Assembly: GCF_030551875.1 (NCBI RefSeq)
Contig: NZ_JAUOZU010000001.1
Span: 496,001 to 560,000 of the forward strand
Direction: 5' to 3'
Length of the DNA: 64,000 nt
Source: Fluviirhizobium alvei
Lineage (GTDB): Bacteria > Pseudomonadota > Alphaproteobacteria > Rhizobiales > Rhizobiaceae
Below, piece by piece: positions 1-8,613 of this stretch (position 1 is its first letter; each line of letters opens with the position of its first letter). Both the position numbers and the translations under genes were made by a program. Under the pieces are notes generated by a model. The model worked only from the letters and a program-made list of their open reading frames with translations. It did no database searches and was not told the origin of the DNA.

Positions 1-179
1 GCTGGAAGACCGCCGACAAGAAGCCGGTCAAGAATGCCGAACTCTGGCAGGCGCTGGATGAGGCCCGCCAGGTGCACAAGGTGACGCTGCACTGGGTCAA
101 GGGCCATGCCGGACATCCGGAAAACGAACGCTGCGACGAACTCGCGCGCCTGGCGATGGAACCCTACAAGCGGAAATAA
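1..179 (+). CDS. rnhA: Ribonuclease HI, C-terminal part (partial)
   Basis: The 5' part lies outside the window. The visible 58 residues read [15 protein letters not shown], then [14 protein letters not shown]-type sequence (here [20 protein letters not shown]) and end EPYKRK. The WVKGHxGxxxNExCDELA block is the C-terminal signature of bacterial RNase HI; it includes the His of the flexible loop and the last catalytic Asp (in CDELA). The enzyme cuts the RNA strand of RNA-DNA hybrids in the cytoplasm and helps remove primers and R-loops. The frame starts at base 3 and stops with TAA at 177-179. The neighbour to the left is unknown. Identification is firm because the motif is so distinctive. Confidence 0.93.
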   Translation, partial: WKTADKKPVKNAELWQALDEARQVHKVTLHWVKGHAGHPENERCDELARLAMEPYKRK

Positions 180-266
180 TTGGGCGAGCGTATAGCTTTG
201 CACAAGCGGCGTCTTGCGACTGTCATGGACCTGTGCCTTCATAGGCGTGCATTTGGGGGCAGGTCC

Positions 267-1217
267 ATGAACAGCAAGTCCATTCTTCTTTCGCTTTTTC
301 TCGCATCAGTCGCACTTCCGGCGGCAGCGACCGATCTCACGGTCATGAGTTTCAATATCTGGGGCGGCGGTGCCAATGCCGACAAACCGGTCGATGAAAC
401 CGTCGCTGTCATCAAGGCGGTCAATCCGGATATCATCGGCATTCAGGAAACCAAGCCGGAACCCGATCCCTGCGACGCCGACAATTGCGTGCCGACCGGA
501 AAATCGGTCGCCGCCGATATCGCCAAGGCGCTCGGCTATCATTATTACGACCAGTCGGCGTCCAACCCAGCCGTCTGGGCGAATGCCATTCTGAGCCGCT
601 ATCCGATCGGCAAGGCTACCAAAAACGATCTCTGTGTCGAAATCGCAGTGGATGGGCGTAGGGTCGCAGCCTGTAATATCCATCTGACGGATTTTCCCTA
701 TCAGCCCTATCAGCTGCTCAACATCGAGTACGGCCCGGCCCCGTTCCTGAAAACGGCGGCGGAGGCCGTCGAGGCGGCGAAAAAGGCGCGTGGCCCGGCG
801 CTCGACCTCCTTGAGGCAGATCTCAAGGCTGTTTCGGGTTCGGATGCCGCCTTCATTTTCGGCGATTTCAACGAGCCATCGCATCTCGACTGGACGGAAG
901 CTGCCGTCAAGGCCGGGCTGCAGCCGATGGTCGTTGCCTATCCGTCCACACTGCGGATCGAGAGCTGGGGATTTCACGATCTTTTCCGCACGGCCTGGCC
1001 GGATGTCGCCGCCAAGCCGGCCTTGACCTGGACACCGACGTCAGAACCGACCGCCAAGGATGACCATCACGACCGGATCGATTTCACCTTCGGTCGCGCG
1101 AAGAACCTCAAGGTTCTCTCCGCCGGCATCGTCGGCGAAAAGAAACCCGAGGCCGATATCGTCGTTACGCCCTGGCCGGCCGATCACCGGGCGACGATGG
1201 CGAAGGTGTCTTTCTGA
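267..1217 (+). CDS. Secreted endonuclease/exonuclease/phosphatase (EEP) family protein
   Basis: A 316-residue protein with a Sec-type signal peptide (MNSKSILLSLFLASVALPAAA) followed by a DNase I/EEP-fold domain. Visible landmarks are MSFNIW near the mature N terminus, IIGIQET (metal-binding Glu), GDFNEPSHLDW (Asp/Asn pair), a DHHDRIDF block and a final PADHRATMAKV (catalytic Asp-His). These match the metal-dependent phosphodiesterase core, so a periplasmic or secreted phosphodiesterase or nuclease is likely; the substrate cannot be read from sequence. The ATG at 267 was chosen over an upstream TTG at 180 because it begins the signal peptide and follows an AGG at 261-263. The 3' end overlaps the oppositely oriented MHYT gene by 34 bp. 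Confidence 0.85.
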   Translation: MNSKSILLSLFLASVALPAAATDLTVMSFNIWGGGANADKPVDETVAVIKAVNPDIIGIQETKPEPDPCDADNCVPTGKSVAADIAKALGYHYYDQSASNPAVWANAILSRYPIGKATKNDLCVEIAVDGRRVAACNIHLTDFPYQPYQLLNIEYGPAPFLKTAAEAVEAAKKARGPALDLLEADLKAVSGSDAAFIFGDFNEPSHLDWTEAAVKAGLQPMVVAYPSTLRIESWGFHDLFRTAWPDVAAKPALTWTPTSEPTAKDDHHDRIDFTFGRAKNLKVLSAGIVGEKKPEADIVVTPWPADHRATMAKVSF

Positions 1218-3298
1218 TCCCTCGTCCGTCCCGCTTCTGAGGCTGCGGACTGACGGGCGATGGCCCGCAGCCTGGTCGCATAATTGGCCGGATCATCAGA
1301 AATTACCGAATAGGGTGCCGGCTTGCCGAGCAGGTAGCCCTGGGCATTGTCGCAACCCTCTTCCCGCAGGATGTTCATCTGATCGTAGGTTTCGATCCCT
1401 TCGGCCAGAACCGGAATGCCCAGGCTCTTGCCGAGCGCAAGCACGGCCCGGATGATCGAGCGCGCCTGCAGGCTTTCGGCAGCCTCATCCATGAAGGATT
1501 TGTCCAGCTTGATCTTGTCGAAGGGGAAGGCACGCAGCGTTTCCAGCGACGAATAGCCGGTGCCGAAATCATCCAGCGCAAAGGTCACGCCGAGTTTGCG
1601 GATCTGCTCGAGAATGGCAAGCGTTCGCGCCTTGTCGGCGATGATGGCCGATTCCGTGAGTTCCAGTTCGAGATAGTGCGGCGGCATCCCGGTTTCATCG
1701 AGAATATCGCTCACCAGTTTGGCAAGGTTCGGATGCAGGAACTGGATCGGCGACAGGTTGACGGCAACCTTGACCGGCGGGTCGCGGCGGGCGAACTGCT
1801 GGCAGGCTTCGCGTAGCGCCCATTCGCCGAGCTTGAGGATGAGGCCGTTTTCCTCGGCAAGCGGGATGAATTCCATCGGCGGCACAAGGCCGCGCTGCGG
1901 GTGGCGCCAGCGCAGCAGCGCTTCGTAGCCGGTGATTTCACCGGTCAGCACCGAACTCTGGACCTGATAGTGGAGTTCGAGTTCGTCGTTGGCGATGGCC
2001 TGTCTGAGATCGTTTGCCAGCGCCCGCCGTTTGCGGACGGCCTCATCCATCTCCTGGTCGAAGAAACAGATCTTCTCTGTCGGTTCTGCCTTGGCGCGAT
2101 AGAGCGCAAGGTCGGTATTGTTGATCAGGAGGTCTTTGGTGGAGGCATCGTCCGGATAGAGGCAGGCACCGATACTGGCACCGACGGAGAGTTCGAAATC
2201 GTCGATGTCAAAGGGCTTAACGAGTTCGGATCGAAGACTGGAAAGGCGCTTCATGGCGTCGGCGCGATTGCCAGACGGCAAAAGCAGCATGAACTCGTCG
2301 CCGCCGACCCGGGCGACGAGAACACCGGGTCCGGCAAATTCACGCATTCTTTCGGCAAGCAGCACCAATGTCAGGTCGCCGATCGAATGGCCGCGAACGT
2401 CGTTGATTTCCTTGAAGCGGTCGAGATCGATCGCGGCAAGGACGAACTTTCGTCCGGTTCTGGCTGTCTCGTCGATCGAATGGTCGAGAATTTCGTGGAA
2501 ATGCGCGCGGTTGGAGAGGCCGGTCAAACCATCGCTGAGCGCCATCTTCCTGAGATCGGTAATCGATTTCGCCCGCGTCTTTCCGTCGATCAGATAGCTC
2601 GAAATTGCGGCGCCGACGATGATGAAGCCGGCGAGTGCCACAGCAATCGCCATGGCCCGCATGGCATCGGGATCAACGAAATGCAGCCCCACGGCCATCG
2701 GGGTAATCCGGAGCGCGGCCATGCCGGTGAAATGCAGGCCAACAACGGAGAGAAGGAAGATAACGGTCGCCGCAAGCTTGGTCTTTAGATGGTGGTCAAG
2801 CGAGGCGACATGCAGCGCAATCCCGCCGAGTATGACAGCGAGCACCACCGAAGCGATGACGACGCGGCTGTCCCATTCGACGATGCCGTTGATCTTATAA
2901 GCTTCCATGCCGGTGTAATGCATGGCGGCCACAGAGAGGCCCACGACGACACCGCCGAGGGAGGGGGCCCAGCGATAGGGCAGGGCGCCGCCAATCATGA
3001 AGCCGGCAAATCCACCCGGCATGACGACCAGCAGGGACACGATCGTCAAAACCGGATCGAAAGTGACATTCACGCTCGGCTGGTAAGCTAGCATGGCGAT
3101 GAAATGCGTGCACCAGACCGCAGCACCCGCGGCTGTCGCCGTCAGAAAATGCCAGCCGATCGCTTCACTGCCACGCGCCAGCCGCCCCCGCCTGAAAAGC
3201 CCCACCGTTGCCCAACTGCCGGCAAAGCAGATCAGCGCCGCCACAAGCACGAGCCAGGGATTGTGAGAGGTCGTAATGCAGGAGATGATATAAGACAT
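1184..3298 (-). CDS. MHYT-GGDEF-EAL membrane protein, c-di-GMP turnover
   Basis: A 704-residue protein. The first ~240 residues form seven hydrophobic segments carrying the MHYT sensor motifs (CTHFIAM, AAMHYTGM, LHFTGMAAL), proposed in this family to bind copper and sense O2, CO or NO. A GGDEF domain follows with an intact signature (ARVGGDEFMLLL), then an EAL domain with GYEALLRW and a DDFGTGYSSL loop. Both output domains look catalytically complete, so it could both make and degrade cyclic di-GMP at the inner membrane. It appears monocistronic, with about 220 bp of non-coding DNA between it and nadC. The C terminus overlaps the end of the EEP gene convergently. Domain identity is clear; the net activity is not predictable. 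Confidence 0.92.
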   Translation of the reverse strand: MSYIISCITTSHNPWLVLVAALICFAGSWATVGLFRRGRLARGSEAIGWHFLTATAAGAAVWCTHFIAMLAYQPSVNVTFDPVLTIVSLLVVMPGGFAGFMIGGALPYRWAPSLGGVVVGLSVAAMHYTGMEAYKINGIVEWDSRVVIASVVLAVILGGIALHVASLDHHLKTKLAATVIFLLSVVGLHFTGMAALRITPMAVGLHFVDPDAMRAMAIAVALAGFIIVGAAISSYLIDGKTRAKSITDLRKMALSDGLTGLSNRAHFHEILDHSIDETARTGRKFVLAAIDLDRFKEINDVRGHSIGDLTLVLLAERMREFAGPGVLVARVGGDEFMLLLPSGNRADAMKRLSSLRSELVKPFDIDDFELSVGASIGACLYPDDASTKDLLINNTDLALYRAKAEPTEKICFFDQEMDEAVRKRRALANDLRQAIANDELELHYQVQSSVLTGEITGYEALLRWRHPQRGLVPPMEFIPLAEENGLILKLGEWALREACQQFARRDPPVKVAVNLSPIQFLHPNLAKLVSDILDETGMPPHYLELELTESAIIADKARTLAILEQIRKLGVTFALDDFGTGYSSLETLRAFPFDKIKLDKSFMDEAAESLQARSIIRAVLALGKSLGIPVLAEGIETYDQMNILREEGCDNAQGYLLGKPAPYSVISDDPANYATRLRAIARQSAASEAGRTRDQKDTFAIVAR

Positions 3299-3468
3299 GG
3301 GTCAGCCGCGGCAATTCGATATGCGACAGACCTAGAATTCTGACTATTGCCAAATTCTTAATTAGCAGACTTTACCCAATCATTTGATGAATCGAATATG
3401 TGCATATTCAACCTGAAGTATTAAAACTTCAATGGTCTAGAGATCTTATTGTTCCGCAATCATTTATT

Positions 3469-3489
3469 CAGCGAAGTTTTACTTCGCTG
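3469..3489 (-). terminator. Hairpin just downstream of nadC
   Basis: A perfect 9-bp inverted repeat, CAGCGAAGT and ACTTCGCTG with a 3-nt loop, lies 28 bp past the nadC stop on the minus strand. No T-run follows (AATAAAT instead), so it may be a weak intrinsic terminator or an mRNA-stabilising 3' hairpin of the nadABC transcript. Confidence 0.45.
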
Positions 3490-3516
3490 CAACCGGATAC
3501 CGCGCCGTTCGATTGG

Positions 3517-4422
3517 TCACCCGATTCCGATATCGAGGCCGATATCGAGCGTCGGAGCGGCCATGGTGATTTTCGAGGTCGAGATATAATCGACGCCCGA
3601 AAGACCGATCGCGCGAATCGTCTGCAGATTGACGTTGCCGGATGCCTCGAGCTTGATGCGGCTTTGCGAACCCCGATAGTCCTTCTCCGAAAGTCCGGCA
3701 TGCAGGCGATTGATCTCGACGGCTTCGGCCAAAAGGTCCGGCCCCATATTGTCGAGCAGGATCACGTCTGGTCCAGCGGTCAGGGCCTCGCGCATCTGCT
3801 CGAGCCCATCCACTTCGACCTCGACCTTGACGAGATGGCCGGCAAAGGCGCGCGCCCTGCGAATGGTTTCGCTGACCGAACCATTGACGGCGATATGGTT
3901 GTCCTTGATCAGGATCGCATCGTCGAGCCCGAGTCGGTGCGAGGAACCGCCACCGCAGCGCACGGCATATTTGGCGGCGATCCGGAGCCCCGGCAGCGTC
4001 TTGCGTGTGCAGGTCACCTTCGCATGCGTGCCCTCGAGTTCCCGTGCGAAGCGGGCCGTATAGGTGGCGATGCCCGACATGTGCATAAGAAAATTCAGGG
4101 CCACCCGTTCGCCGCCCAGAACGGCACGCGCCGGGCCTTCGATGCGCGCAATGGCCTGGCCTTTTGACACCCGTTCGCCATCTGCAGCAAGCGGTGTAAA
4201 GGCTATATCACTGCCGGCCAGCCGGAACGCCATTGCCGCAAATCCCATGCCCGAAAGATAGCCATCCTCGCGGCTGTTCATTTCGGCGCTCGCGCGCATG
4301 GCAGGCGAAAGCGTCGCCTGGCTGGTAATGTCGCCGGCACGACCGAAATCTTCCAGCAGGGCATTGCGAACCATGCCTTCGACCAGAATATCGGGAAGGC
4401 TCGGCAGCAGCAGGTCGCTCAT
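3517..4422 (-). CDS. nadC: Nicotinate-nucleotide pyrophosphorylase (quinolinate phosphoribosyltransferase)
   Basis: About 301 residues. NadC converts quinolinate plus PRPP to nicotinate mononucleotide, CO2 and PPi, the step after NadB and NadA in de novo NAD synthesis. Family signatures visible are EDFGRAGDITSQA near the N terminus, MHMSGIATYT, TCTRKTLPGLR, KYAVRCGGGSSHRLGL, DAILIKDNH, KVEVEVDGLEQ, ILLDNMGPDLL and the C-terminal EASGNVNLQTIRAIGLSGVDYIS. Two ATGs stand in tandem; the second (4420-4422) is preferred because AAGGAG lies 6 nt upstream of it and only 3 nt from the first. It is the last gene of the leftward nadA-nadB-nadC operon, 12-15 bp after nadB. Confidence 0.96.
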   Translation of the reverse strand: MSDLLLPSLPDILVEGMVRNALLEDFGRAGDITSQATLSPAMRASAEMNSREDGYLSGMGFAAMAFRLAGSDIAFTPLAADGERVSKGQAIARIEGPARAVLGGERVALNFLMHMSGIATYTARFARELEGTHAKVTCTRKTLPGLRIAAKYAVRCGGGSSHRLGLDDAILIKDNHIAVNGSVSETIRRARAFAGHLVKVEVEVDGLEQMREALTAGPDVILLDNMGPDLLAEAVEINRLHAGLSEKDYRGSQSRIKLEASGNVNLQTIRAIGLSGVDYISTSKITMAAPTLDIGLDIGIG

Positions 4423-4437
4423 CATCGTCTCCTTGGT

Positions 4438-6033
4438 TCAGGCAGCGTTGCGCGGCGCAAGCGCCTTCTCGCGCGCGGCATCCGCTTCGGCAAGCGTCAG
4501 AAAGGTCCGGTGCTTCCACTCGCCGAGCGGTTTGGGAAAATCGGAACGGAAATGGCCGCCGCGGCTTTCCCGTCGCAGCCAGGCTGCCGCGGTAATCAGC
4601 TTTGCCGCCACCAGCATATTGGCAAAGCTCGCGCTTGCCGGTTCCTTTTCCAGTGCGGCGACCACGCTCAGCGCATGTTTCAGCCCTTCCGCATTGCGGA
4701 TGACGCCGACATCGGCGCTCATGGTCTGGCGCAAAAGCGCAATGCGATCCGCTTCACCGGTGATCGTGGGGTCCGCTACATTGTCCGGCAGGGCGCTGGT
4801 CGCGATCGGTCCGGCCTTGTCGGAGAGGGAAGCGGCAATGTCGCTGGCGATCTGGGCGGCGAAGACGGCGGCTTCGAGCAGCGAATTGGAGGCGAGCCGG
4901 TTGGCGCCGTGAATGCCGGTGGCGGTCACCTCGCCGGCAGCCCAGAGGCCGGGCAGGCTGGTGCGGCCATTCAGATCCACCGCGATGCCGCCCATATGGT
5001 AGTGAACCGCCGGCACGACCGGGATCGGCGCCGTCACGGGATCGATGCCGGCCGACATGCAGGAAGCATAGACCGAGGGAAACTCTTCGGCGAAATGGCT
5101 ACCGATCGCCGTCCGGCAATCGAGAAAGGCGCCGCGATTGCTCATCACTTCGGCAAAGACGCCGCGGGCGACAATATCGCGCGGCGCCAGTTCGCCATCC
5201 GGATGCAGCGCCAGCATGAACCGCTCGCCGGCGCGATTGACGAGATGGGCGCCTTCGCCGCGCAGGGCTTCGGTCGCGAGCGGTGCCGGATCGCGGCCGA
5301 TATCGATCGCGGTCGGGTGATATTGCACGAATTCCGGATCGGCGATCAGGGCGCCGGCCCGCGCCGCCATGCCGATCCCTTCGCCGCAGGCCTGTTCCGG
5401 ATTGGTGGTGACGGCATAGAGATGGCCGATACCGCCGGTACAGAGCACGGTGGCTGCGGCATGCAAGGCGATGCGCTCGCGGCCAGATCCTATTGCCGGG
5501 CGGGCCACGACGCCGCGCACCTTGCCGTCGGTCACGATCAGTTCTTCTGCCTCGAACTCTTCCATCAGCGTGATGGATGGCGTGCGGCGCACGGCGGCAA
5601 CGAGAGCGGCCATGATCGCGCGGCCGGCCATGTCGCCCTTTACGCGCACGACGCGATGCTCGGAATGGGCAGCCTCGCGCGACAGCATCAGCTTGCCGGC
5701 GAGATCGCGATCGAACGGAACGCCGAGCGCCAGGAGATCGTGGATACGGTCCGGCCCCTGGCTGACGACGGCACGCGCCACGTCCTCGTCGACGATGCCG
5801 GCGCCGGCCTCGATCGTGTCGGCGACATGCTTGTCGAACGTGTCGTCGACGCTCATGGCCGCGGCAATGCCGCCCTGCGCCCAGGCCGAAGAGGCACCTT
5901 CGCCCAGGGGAGCGGTGGTCAGAACCGTCACGGGGAGCGGCGCAAGCTTGAGCGCTGCAAACAACCCGGCCAGCCCGCCGCCCACGATCAGGATTCCGGT
6001 TGCGGTTTCCGGTACCGATTGCGATCTCGTCAT
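4438..6033 (-). CDS. nadB: L-aspartate oxidase
   Basis: 531 residues. NadB is a flavoprotein oxidising L-aspartate to iminoaspartate, the substrate of NadA. The N terminus has the dinucleotide-binding [13 protein letters not shown], followed by the [12 protein letters not shown] block typical of the fumarate reductase/aspartate oxidase family, [60 protein letters not shown]-type sequence (PRDIVARGV), [14 protein letters not shown] and [13 protein letters not shown]. The start ATG is preceded by GGAGG about 9 nt upstream. It lies 32 bp or more downstream of nadA and just before nadC, so the three genes are very probably co-transcribed. Confidence 0.96.
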   Translation of the reverse strand: MTRSQSVPETATGILIVGGGLAGLFAALKLAPLPVTVLTTAPLGEGASSAWAQGGIAAAMSVDDTFDKHVADTIEAGAGIVDEDVARAVVSQGPDRIHDLLALGVPFDRDLAGKLMLSREAAHSEHRVVRVKGDMAGRAIMAALVAAVRRTPSITLMEEFEAEELIVTDGKVRGVVARPAIGSGRERIALHAAATVLCTGGIGHLYAVTTNPEQACGEGIGMAARAGALIADPEFVQYHPTAIDIGRDPAPLATEALRGEGAHLVNRAGERFMLALHPDGELAPRDIVARGVFAEVMSNRGAFLDCRTAIGSHFAEEFPSVYASCMSAGIDPVTAPIPVVPAVHYHMGGIAVDLNGRTSLPGLWAAGEVTATGIHGANRLASNSLLEAAVFAAQIASDIAASLSDKAGPIATSALPDNVADPTITGEADRIALLRQTMSADVGVIRNAEGLKHALSVVAALEKEPASASFANMLVAAKLITAAAWLRRESRGGHFRSDFPKPLGEWKHRTFLTLAEADAAREKALAPRNAA

Positions 6034-6065
6034 GTCGGCCCGCCTCCGGCGGGAAGGGCAGGGCC

Positions 6066-7127
6066 CTATTTCAGGTTGATCATCAGCTCCACGGCGAGCC
6101 GGGCACGATCGGCGATCGCCGGATCCACCAGAACCTCTTCAGTCATCATGAGAAGGCTGTCGAGGATCGTCGGGAGCGTGATCCGCTGCATGTGCGGACA
6201 GAGATTGCAGGGCTTCATGAATTCGACATCCGGCAGTGACGCCTGGATATTCGACGCCATCGAACATTCGGTGACCAGAAGCACCCTGGCCGGATGATGG
6301 CTCTTCACATAGTCGATCATGCCGGATGTCGAACCGGCAAAGTCCGAGACCGCGATCACATCCGGATGGCATTCCGGATGAGCGATGATTTCCACGGATG
6401 GGTCGGCGGCCTTCACGGCCAGCAGTTCCTCCGCCGTGAAGCGCTCATGCACCTCGCAGCGGCCCTTCCAGGTCAGGATCTTCTTCTTCGTCTGGTTGGC
6501 GACATTCATCGCCAGATATTCGTCCGGAATGCAGAGAACGGTATCGCTATCGACGCTCTCTACCACCTTCACCGCGTTGGCGGAGGTGCAGCAGATGTCG
6601 GTTTCCGCCTTCACTTCGGCAGAGGTGTTGACGTAGGTGACGACCGGTACGCCCGGATAGCGCTGCTTGAGAAGCCGCACATCGGCACCCGTGATCGATT
6701 CCGACAGCGAACAGCCGGCCTTCGAATCAGGAATCAGCACCGTCTTTTCGGGATTGAGCAGCTTTGAGGTCTCGGCCATGAAATGCACGCCACCCTGGAT
6801 GATCACCTCGGCATCGACGCGCGTCGCGTCACGCGCAAGCTGCAGGCTGTCGCCGACAATATCGGCCACGCAATTATAGATCTGCGCCGTCTGGTAATTG
6901 TGCGCCAGGATCACCGCATTGCGCTCTTTCTTGAGCCGGTTGATGTGGAACACGTAAGGCGCATGCACCGGCCATTCGATCGCCGGGATCACATCCTTCA
7001 CCCGTTCGTAAAGATGCGCGGTCTCCTTGAGCAGGGCCGGCGTGCAGGTCAGGTCCGGTCGCTCGATGATGCCGAACCGCTCGGCAGCGCTGTGACCCTG
7101 GTGTTTTGGGGAAAGGTTCAAGGACAT
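6066..7127 (-). CDS. nadA: Quinolinate synthase A (4Fe-4S enzyme)
   Basis: About 353 residues from this start. NadA condenses iminoaspartate with dihydroxyacetone phosphate to quinolinate using a 4Fe-4S cluster. Motifs seen are [95 protein letters not shown] and KPCNLCPHM; three conserved Cys positions of the long (plant/bacterial) form are present. The start is ambiguous: AGGAGG lies 6 nt before a GTG at 7131-7133 and 12 nt before the ATG at 7125-7127, so the true start may be the GTG. First gene of nadABC. The 270 bp upstream are AT-richer and hold two direct TTGATA copies (7257-7262 and 7266-7271) that could be regulatory. Confidence 0.95.
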   Translation of the reverse strand: MSLNLSPKHQGHSAAERFGIIERPDLTCTPALLKETAHLYERVKDVIPAIEWPVHAPYVFHINRLKKERNAVILAHNYQTAQIYNCVADIVGDSLQLARDATRVDAEVIIQGGVHFMAETSKLLNPEKTVLIPDSKAGCSLSESITGADVRLLKQRYPGVPVVTYVNTSAEVKAETDICCTSANAVKVVESVDSDTVLCIPDEYLAMNVANQTKKKILTWKGRCEVHERFTAEELLAVKAADPSVEIIAHPECHPDVIAVSDFAGSTSGMIDYVKSHHPARVLLVTECSMASNIQASLPDVEFMKPCNLCPHMQRITLPTILDSLLMMTEEVLVDPAIADRARLAVELMINLK

Positions 7128-7437
7128 GTCCACGCGCATCCTCCTCGGGACGGGGGCGACGGCCAACCTCGCGGGCCGTCATCAACGAAGCGACTATGTA
7201 TGAAGATTGGCCGCCGAATACAAGGTGGCAATCAACAAAAGCCGTTTGCAAAGCAATTGATAATATTGATAAAAATCGTTCAAACACTGATAGGTTCTCC
7301 ACATGGTTTGGAAGAATCCTTCCAGCCTTGTCCGCGGAAGCGCCGTTGAAAGGCTGACAACCTGCGAAATGTCGCATTGTTTTTTATCGCGCGCGGCGCT
7401 AGGGATTGCGGATCGACCAAGGGGAATTCCGTCCGGC

Positions 7438-7824
7438 ATGATGAGAAAAGCCAAAACATGGCATTTCTGGCTGCGCATGATGTGCGTGGCACTTCTGCTG
7501 TCGCTCGGATTCTCCCATGCGCCTTACGCCGCCGTGGTCGAACCCACGGATGTGGCAGCCTATACGCTGCCGGATGGCACTGCGCCGGTCATCTGTTACG
7601 GTGCCGAGGAAGACGGAGCGGCCAAGAAGATGGTCGATCACGGCTGCGAAGCCTGTCGGCTTTCCTCCTCCATCGCCATGCCGCTTCCGTCGGAAACGGA
7701 TGGCGAGATCGTCCGGATCGAGCTCGGCCGGCTGGCGATCGTTGCGCCGGAACAGTTCCACCGCCTGATTTTCCCGCCCAGCGCCGCCCCGCGCGCACCA
7801 CCTGTCGCTCCCGCAATCGCTTGA
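7438..7824 (+). CDS. DUF2946-like secreted protein
   Basis: 128 residues starting at the first of two tandem ATGs (7438 and 7441), before which GGGGAA occurs. A hydrophobic segment near the N terminus (WLRMMCVALLLSLGFSHAPYAA) acts as a signal peptide or anchor. The rest carries TLPDGTAPVICYG and a DHGCEACRL stretch, the CxxC and single upstream Cys arrangement seen in DUF2946-type proteins. Those are often found beside copper or cytochrome-oxidase assembly genes, and here a PCu(A)C chaperone lies 2.2 kb downstream. The CEAC pair may bind metal. The open frame extends upstream to 7303, but that part has no signal peptide and was rejected as the start. Function unproven. Confidence 0.7.
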   Translation: MMRKAKTWHFWLRMMCVALLLSLGFSHAPYAAVVEPTDVAAYTLPDGTAPVICYGAEEDGAAKKMVDHGCEACRLSSSIAMPLPSETDGEIVRIELGRLAIVAPEQFHRLIFPPSAAPRAPPVAPAIA

Positions 7825-7890
7825 ACCGGCCTGTGCCCTCTCGGCCAGACCTGACATCGATTTCGGGACCGTGAACGGCATGTCCGTCCT

Positions 7891-7907
7891 CCGGTACCCG
7901 CTACCGG
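7891..7907. promoter_or_regulatory. Inverted repeat upstream of the Crp/Fnr gene
   Basis: CCGGTA and TACCGG flank a 5-nt spacer, ending 9 bp before the Crp/Fnr-type start codon. It could be an operator (autoregulation) or a leader hairpin that occludes the weak ribosome-binding site. The sequence alone does not decide. Confidence 0.3.
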
Positions 7908-7916
7908 GACAGATCC

Positions 7917-8582
7917 ATGTTGTTACTTGCCCACAATGAGGCCTTTGTAGCGCCCGCACTTCCCTTGCCGGCCGCCCCGGCACCCCGCGCCCGCTTCCAG
8001 CAGACGCTCTCCGCACGGCAGAGTTTCTGCTTCGACAAGCAGGAAGCGGGCGGCTTTTACCGCCTGACGAGCGGTTGTCTGGCGCTCAGCCAGTATCTCC
8101 CCGATGGCCGCCGACAGATTGTTGATTTTGTCGGTCCGGGCCGCCTGTTCGGTTTCTGCGCCTTTGGCCCGAACGGCACCATCGCCGAATCGCTGACGAT
8201 CTCGACCTTCGAACGCATCGCGGCCGATAGCAGCGAGAACCTGCAGGACGAGCTGTCGACCATGCTCTGGCGCATGCAGAACCATGCGCTGCTCTTGGGT
8301 CGCAAGACGGCAATGGAGCGCGTCGCATCCGCGATGCTCGATCTGTCGCGGCAATTTGCCCGGCCCGGCCGCGCCCGCCTGCAGATGGCGTTCACACTCT
8401 ATCCCACCCGCGCAGACCTCGCCGACTGGCTGGGCCTGACGGTGGAAACGGTCAGCCGCTGCCTGAACGCGATGAAGCGCGATCGTCTGATCGACTTCAC
8501 GCGGCCAGAACTGGTGACCATCCGCGACATGCCGCGCCTTCTCGAGGCGTCCGGCGCCACAGCTGTCGCCAAGACAGCCTGA
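7917..8582 (+). CDS. Crp/Fnr-family transcriptional regulator, FixK-like
   Basis: 221 residues. A cNMP-binding-fold domain fills roughly residues 30-140 (YRLTSGCLALSQYLPDGRRQIVDFVGPGRLFGF) and a winged helix-turn-helix the C terminus. The recognition helix region PTRADLADWLGLTVETVSRCLNAMKRDRLI is the FixK/Fnr type, with the ExxxR core that reads TTGAT half-sites. The N-terminal cysteine cluster that holds the 4Fe-4S in Fnr is absent, so it resembles FixK rather than an oxygen-sensing Fnr. It lies between a DUF2946-like gene and a PepSY gene and probably controls this local cluster. The start ATG has only a weak Shine-Dalgarno sequence. Confidence 0.85.
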   Translation: MLLLAHNEAFVAPALPLPAAPAPRARFQQTLSARQSFCFDKQEAGGFYRLTSGCLALSQYLPDGRRQIVDFVGPGRLFGFCAFGPNGTIAESLTISTFERIAADSSENLQDELSTMLWRMQNHALLLGRKTAMERVASAMLDLSRQFARPGRARLQMAFTLYPTRADLADWLGLTVETVSRCLNAMKRDRLIDFTRPELVTIRDMPRLLEASGATAVAKTA

Positions 8583-8596
8583 ACAACCAGACCAGC

Positions 8597-8613
8597 AAGG
8601 AGGGACTAGCTTG
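8597..8613 (+). promoter_or_regulatory. Ribosome-binding site deciding a TTG start
   Basis: CAAGGAGGG followed by ACTAGC places a near-perfect Shine-Dalgarno sequence about 7 nt before TTG at 8611. There is no closer ATG or GTG, so the PepSY gene very probably uses TTG. Confidence 0.7.

Noticed and set aside
1901-2788. A 295-codon open frame on the plus strand
   Set aside because: It is the complement of the MHYT-GGDEF-EAL gene, whose protein has intact motifs; the plus-strand product resembles nothing.
4510-6297. A 595-codon plus-strand open frame
   Set aside because: It is antisense to nadB and the end of nadA, both strongly conserved; GC-rich DNA often leaves such frames open.
7257-7279. 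A possible Fnr/FixK site upstream of nadA
   Set aside because: TTGAT-AAAA-ATCGT fits only one half-site, and the paired TTGATA copies are direct repeats. Too weak to call as a regulator site.
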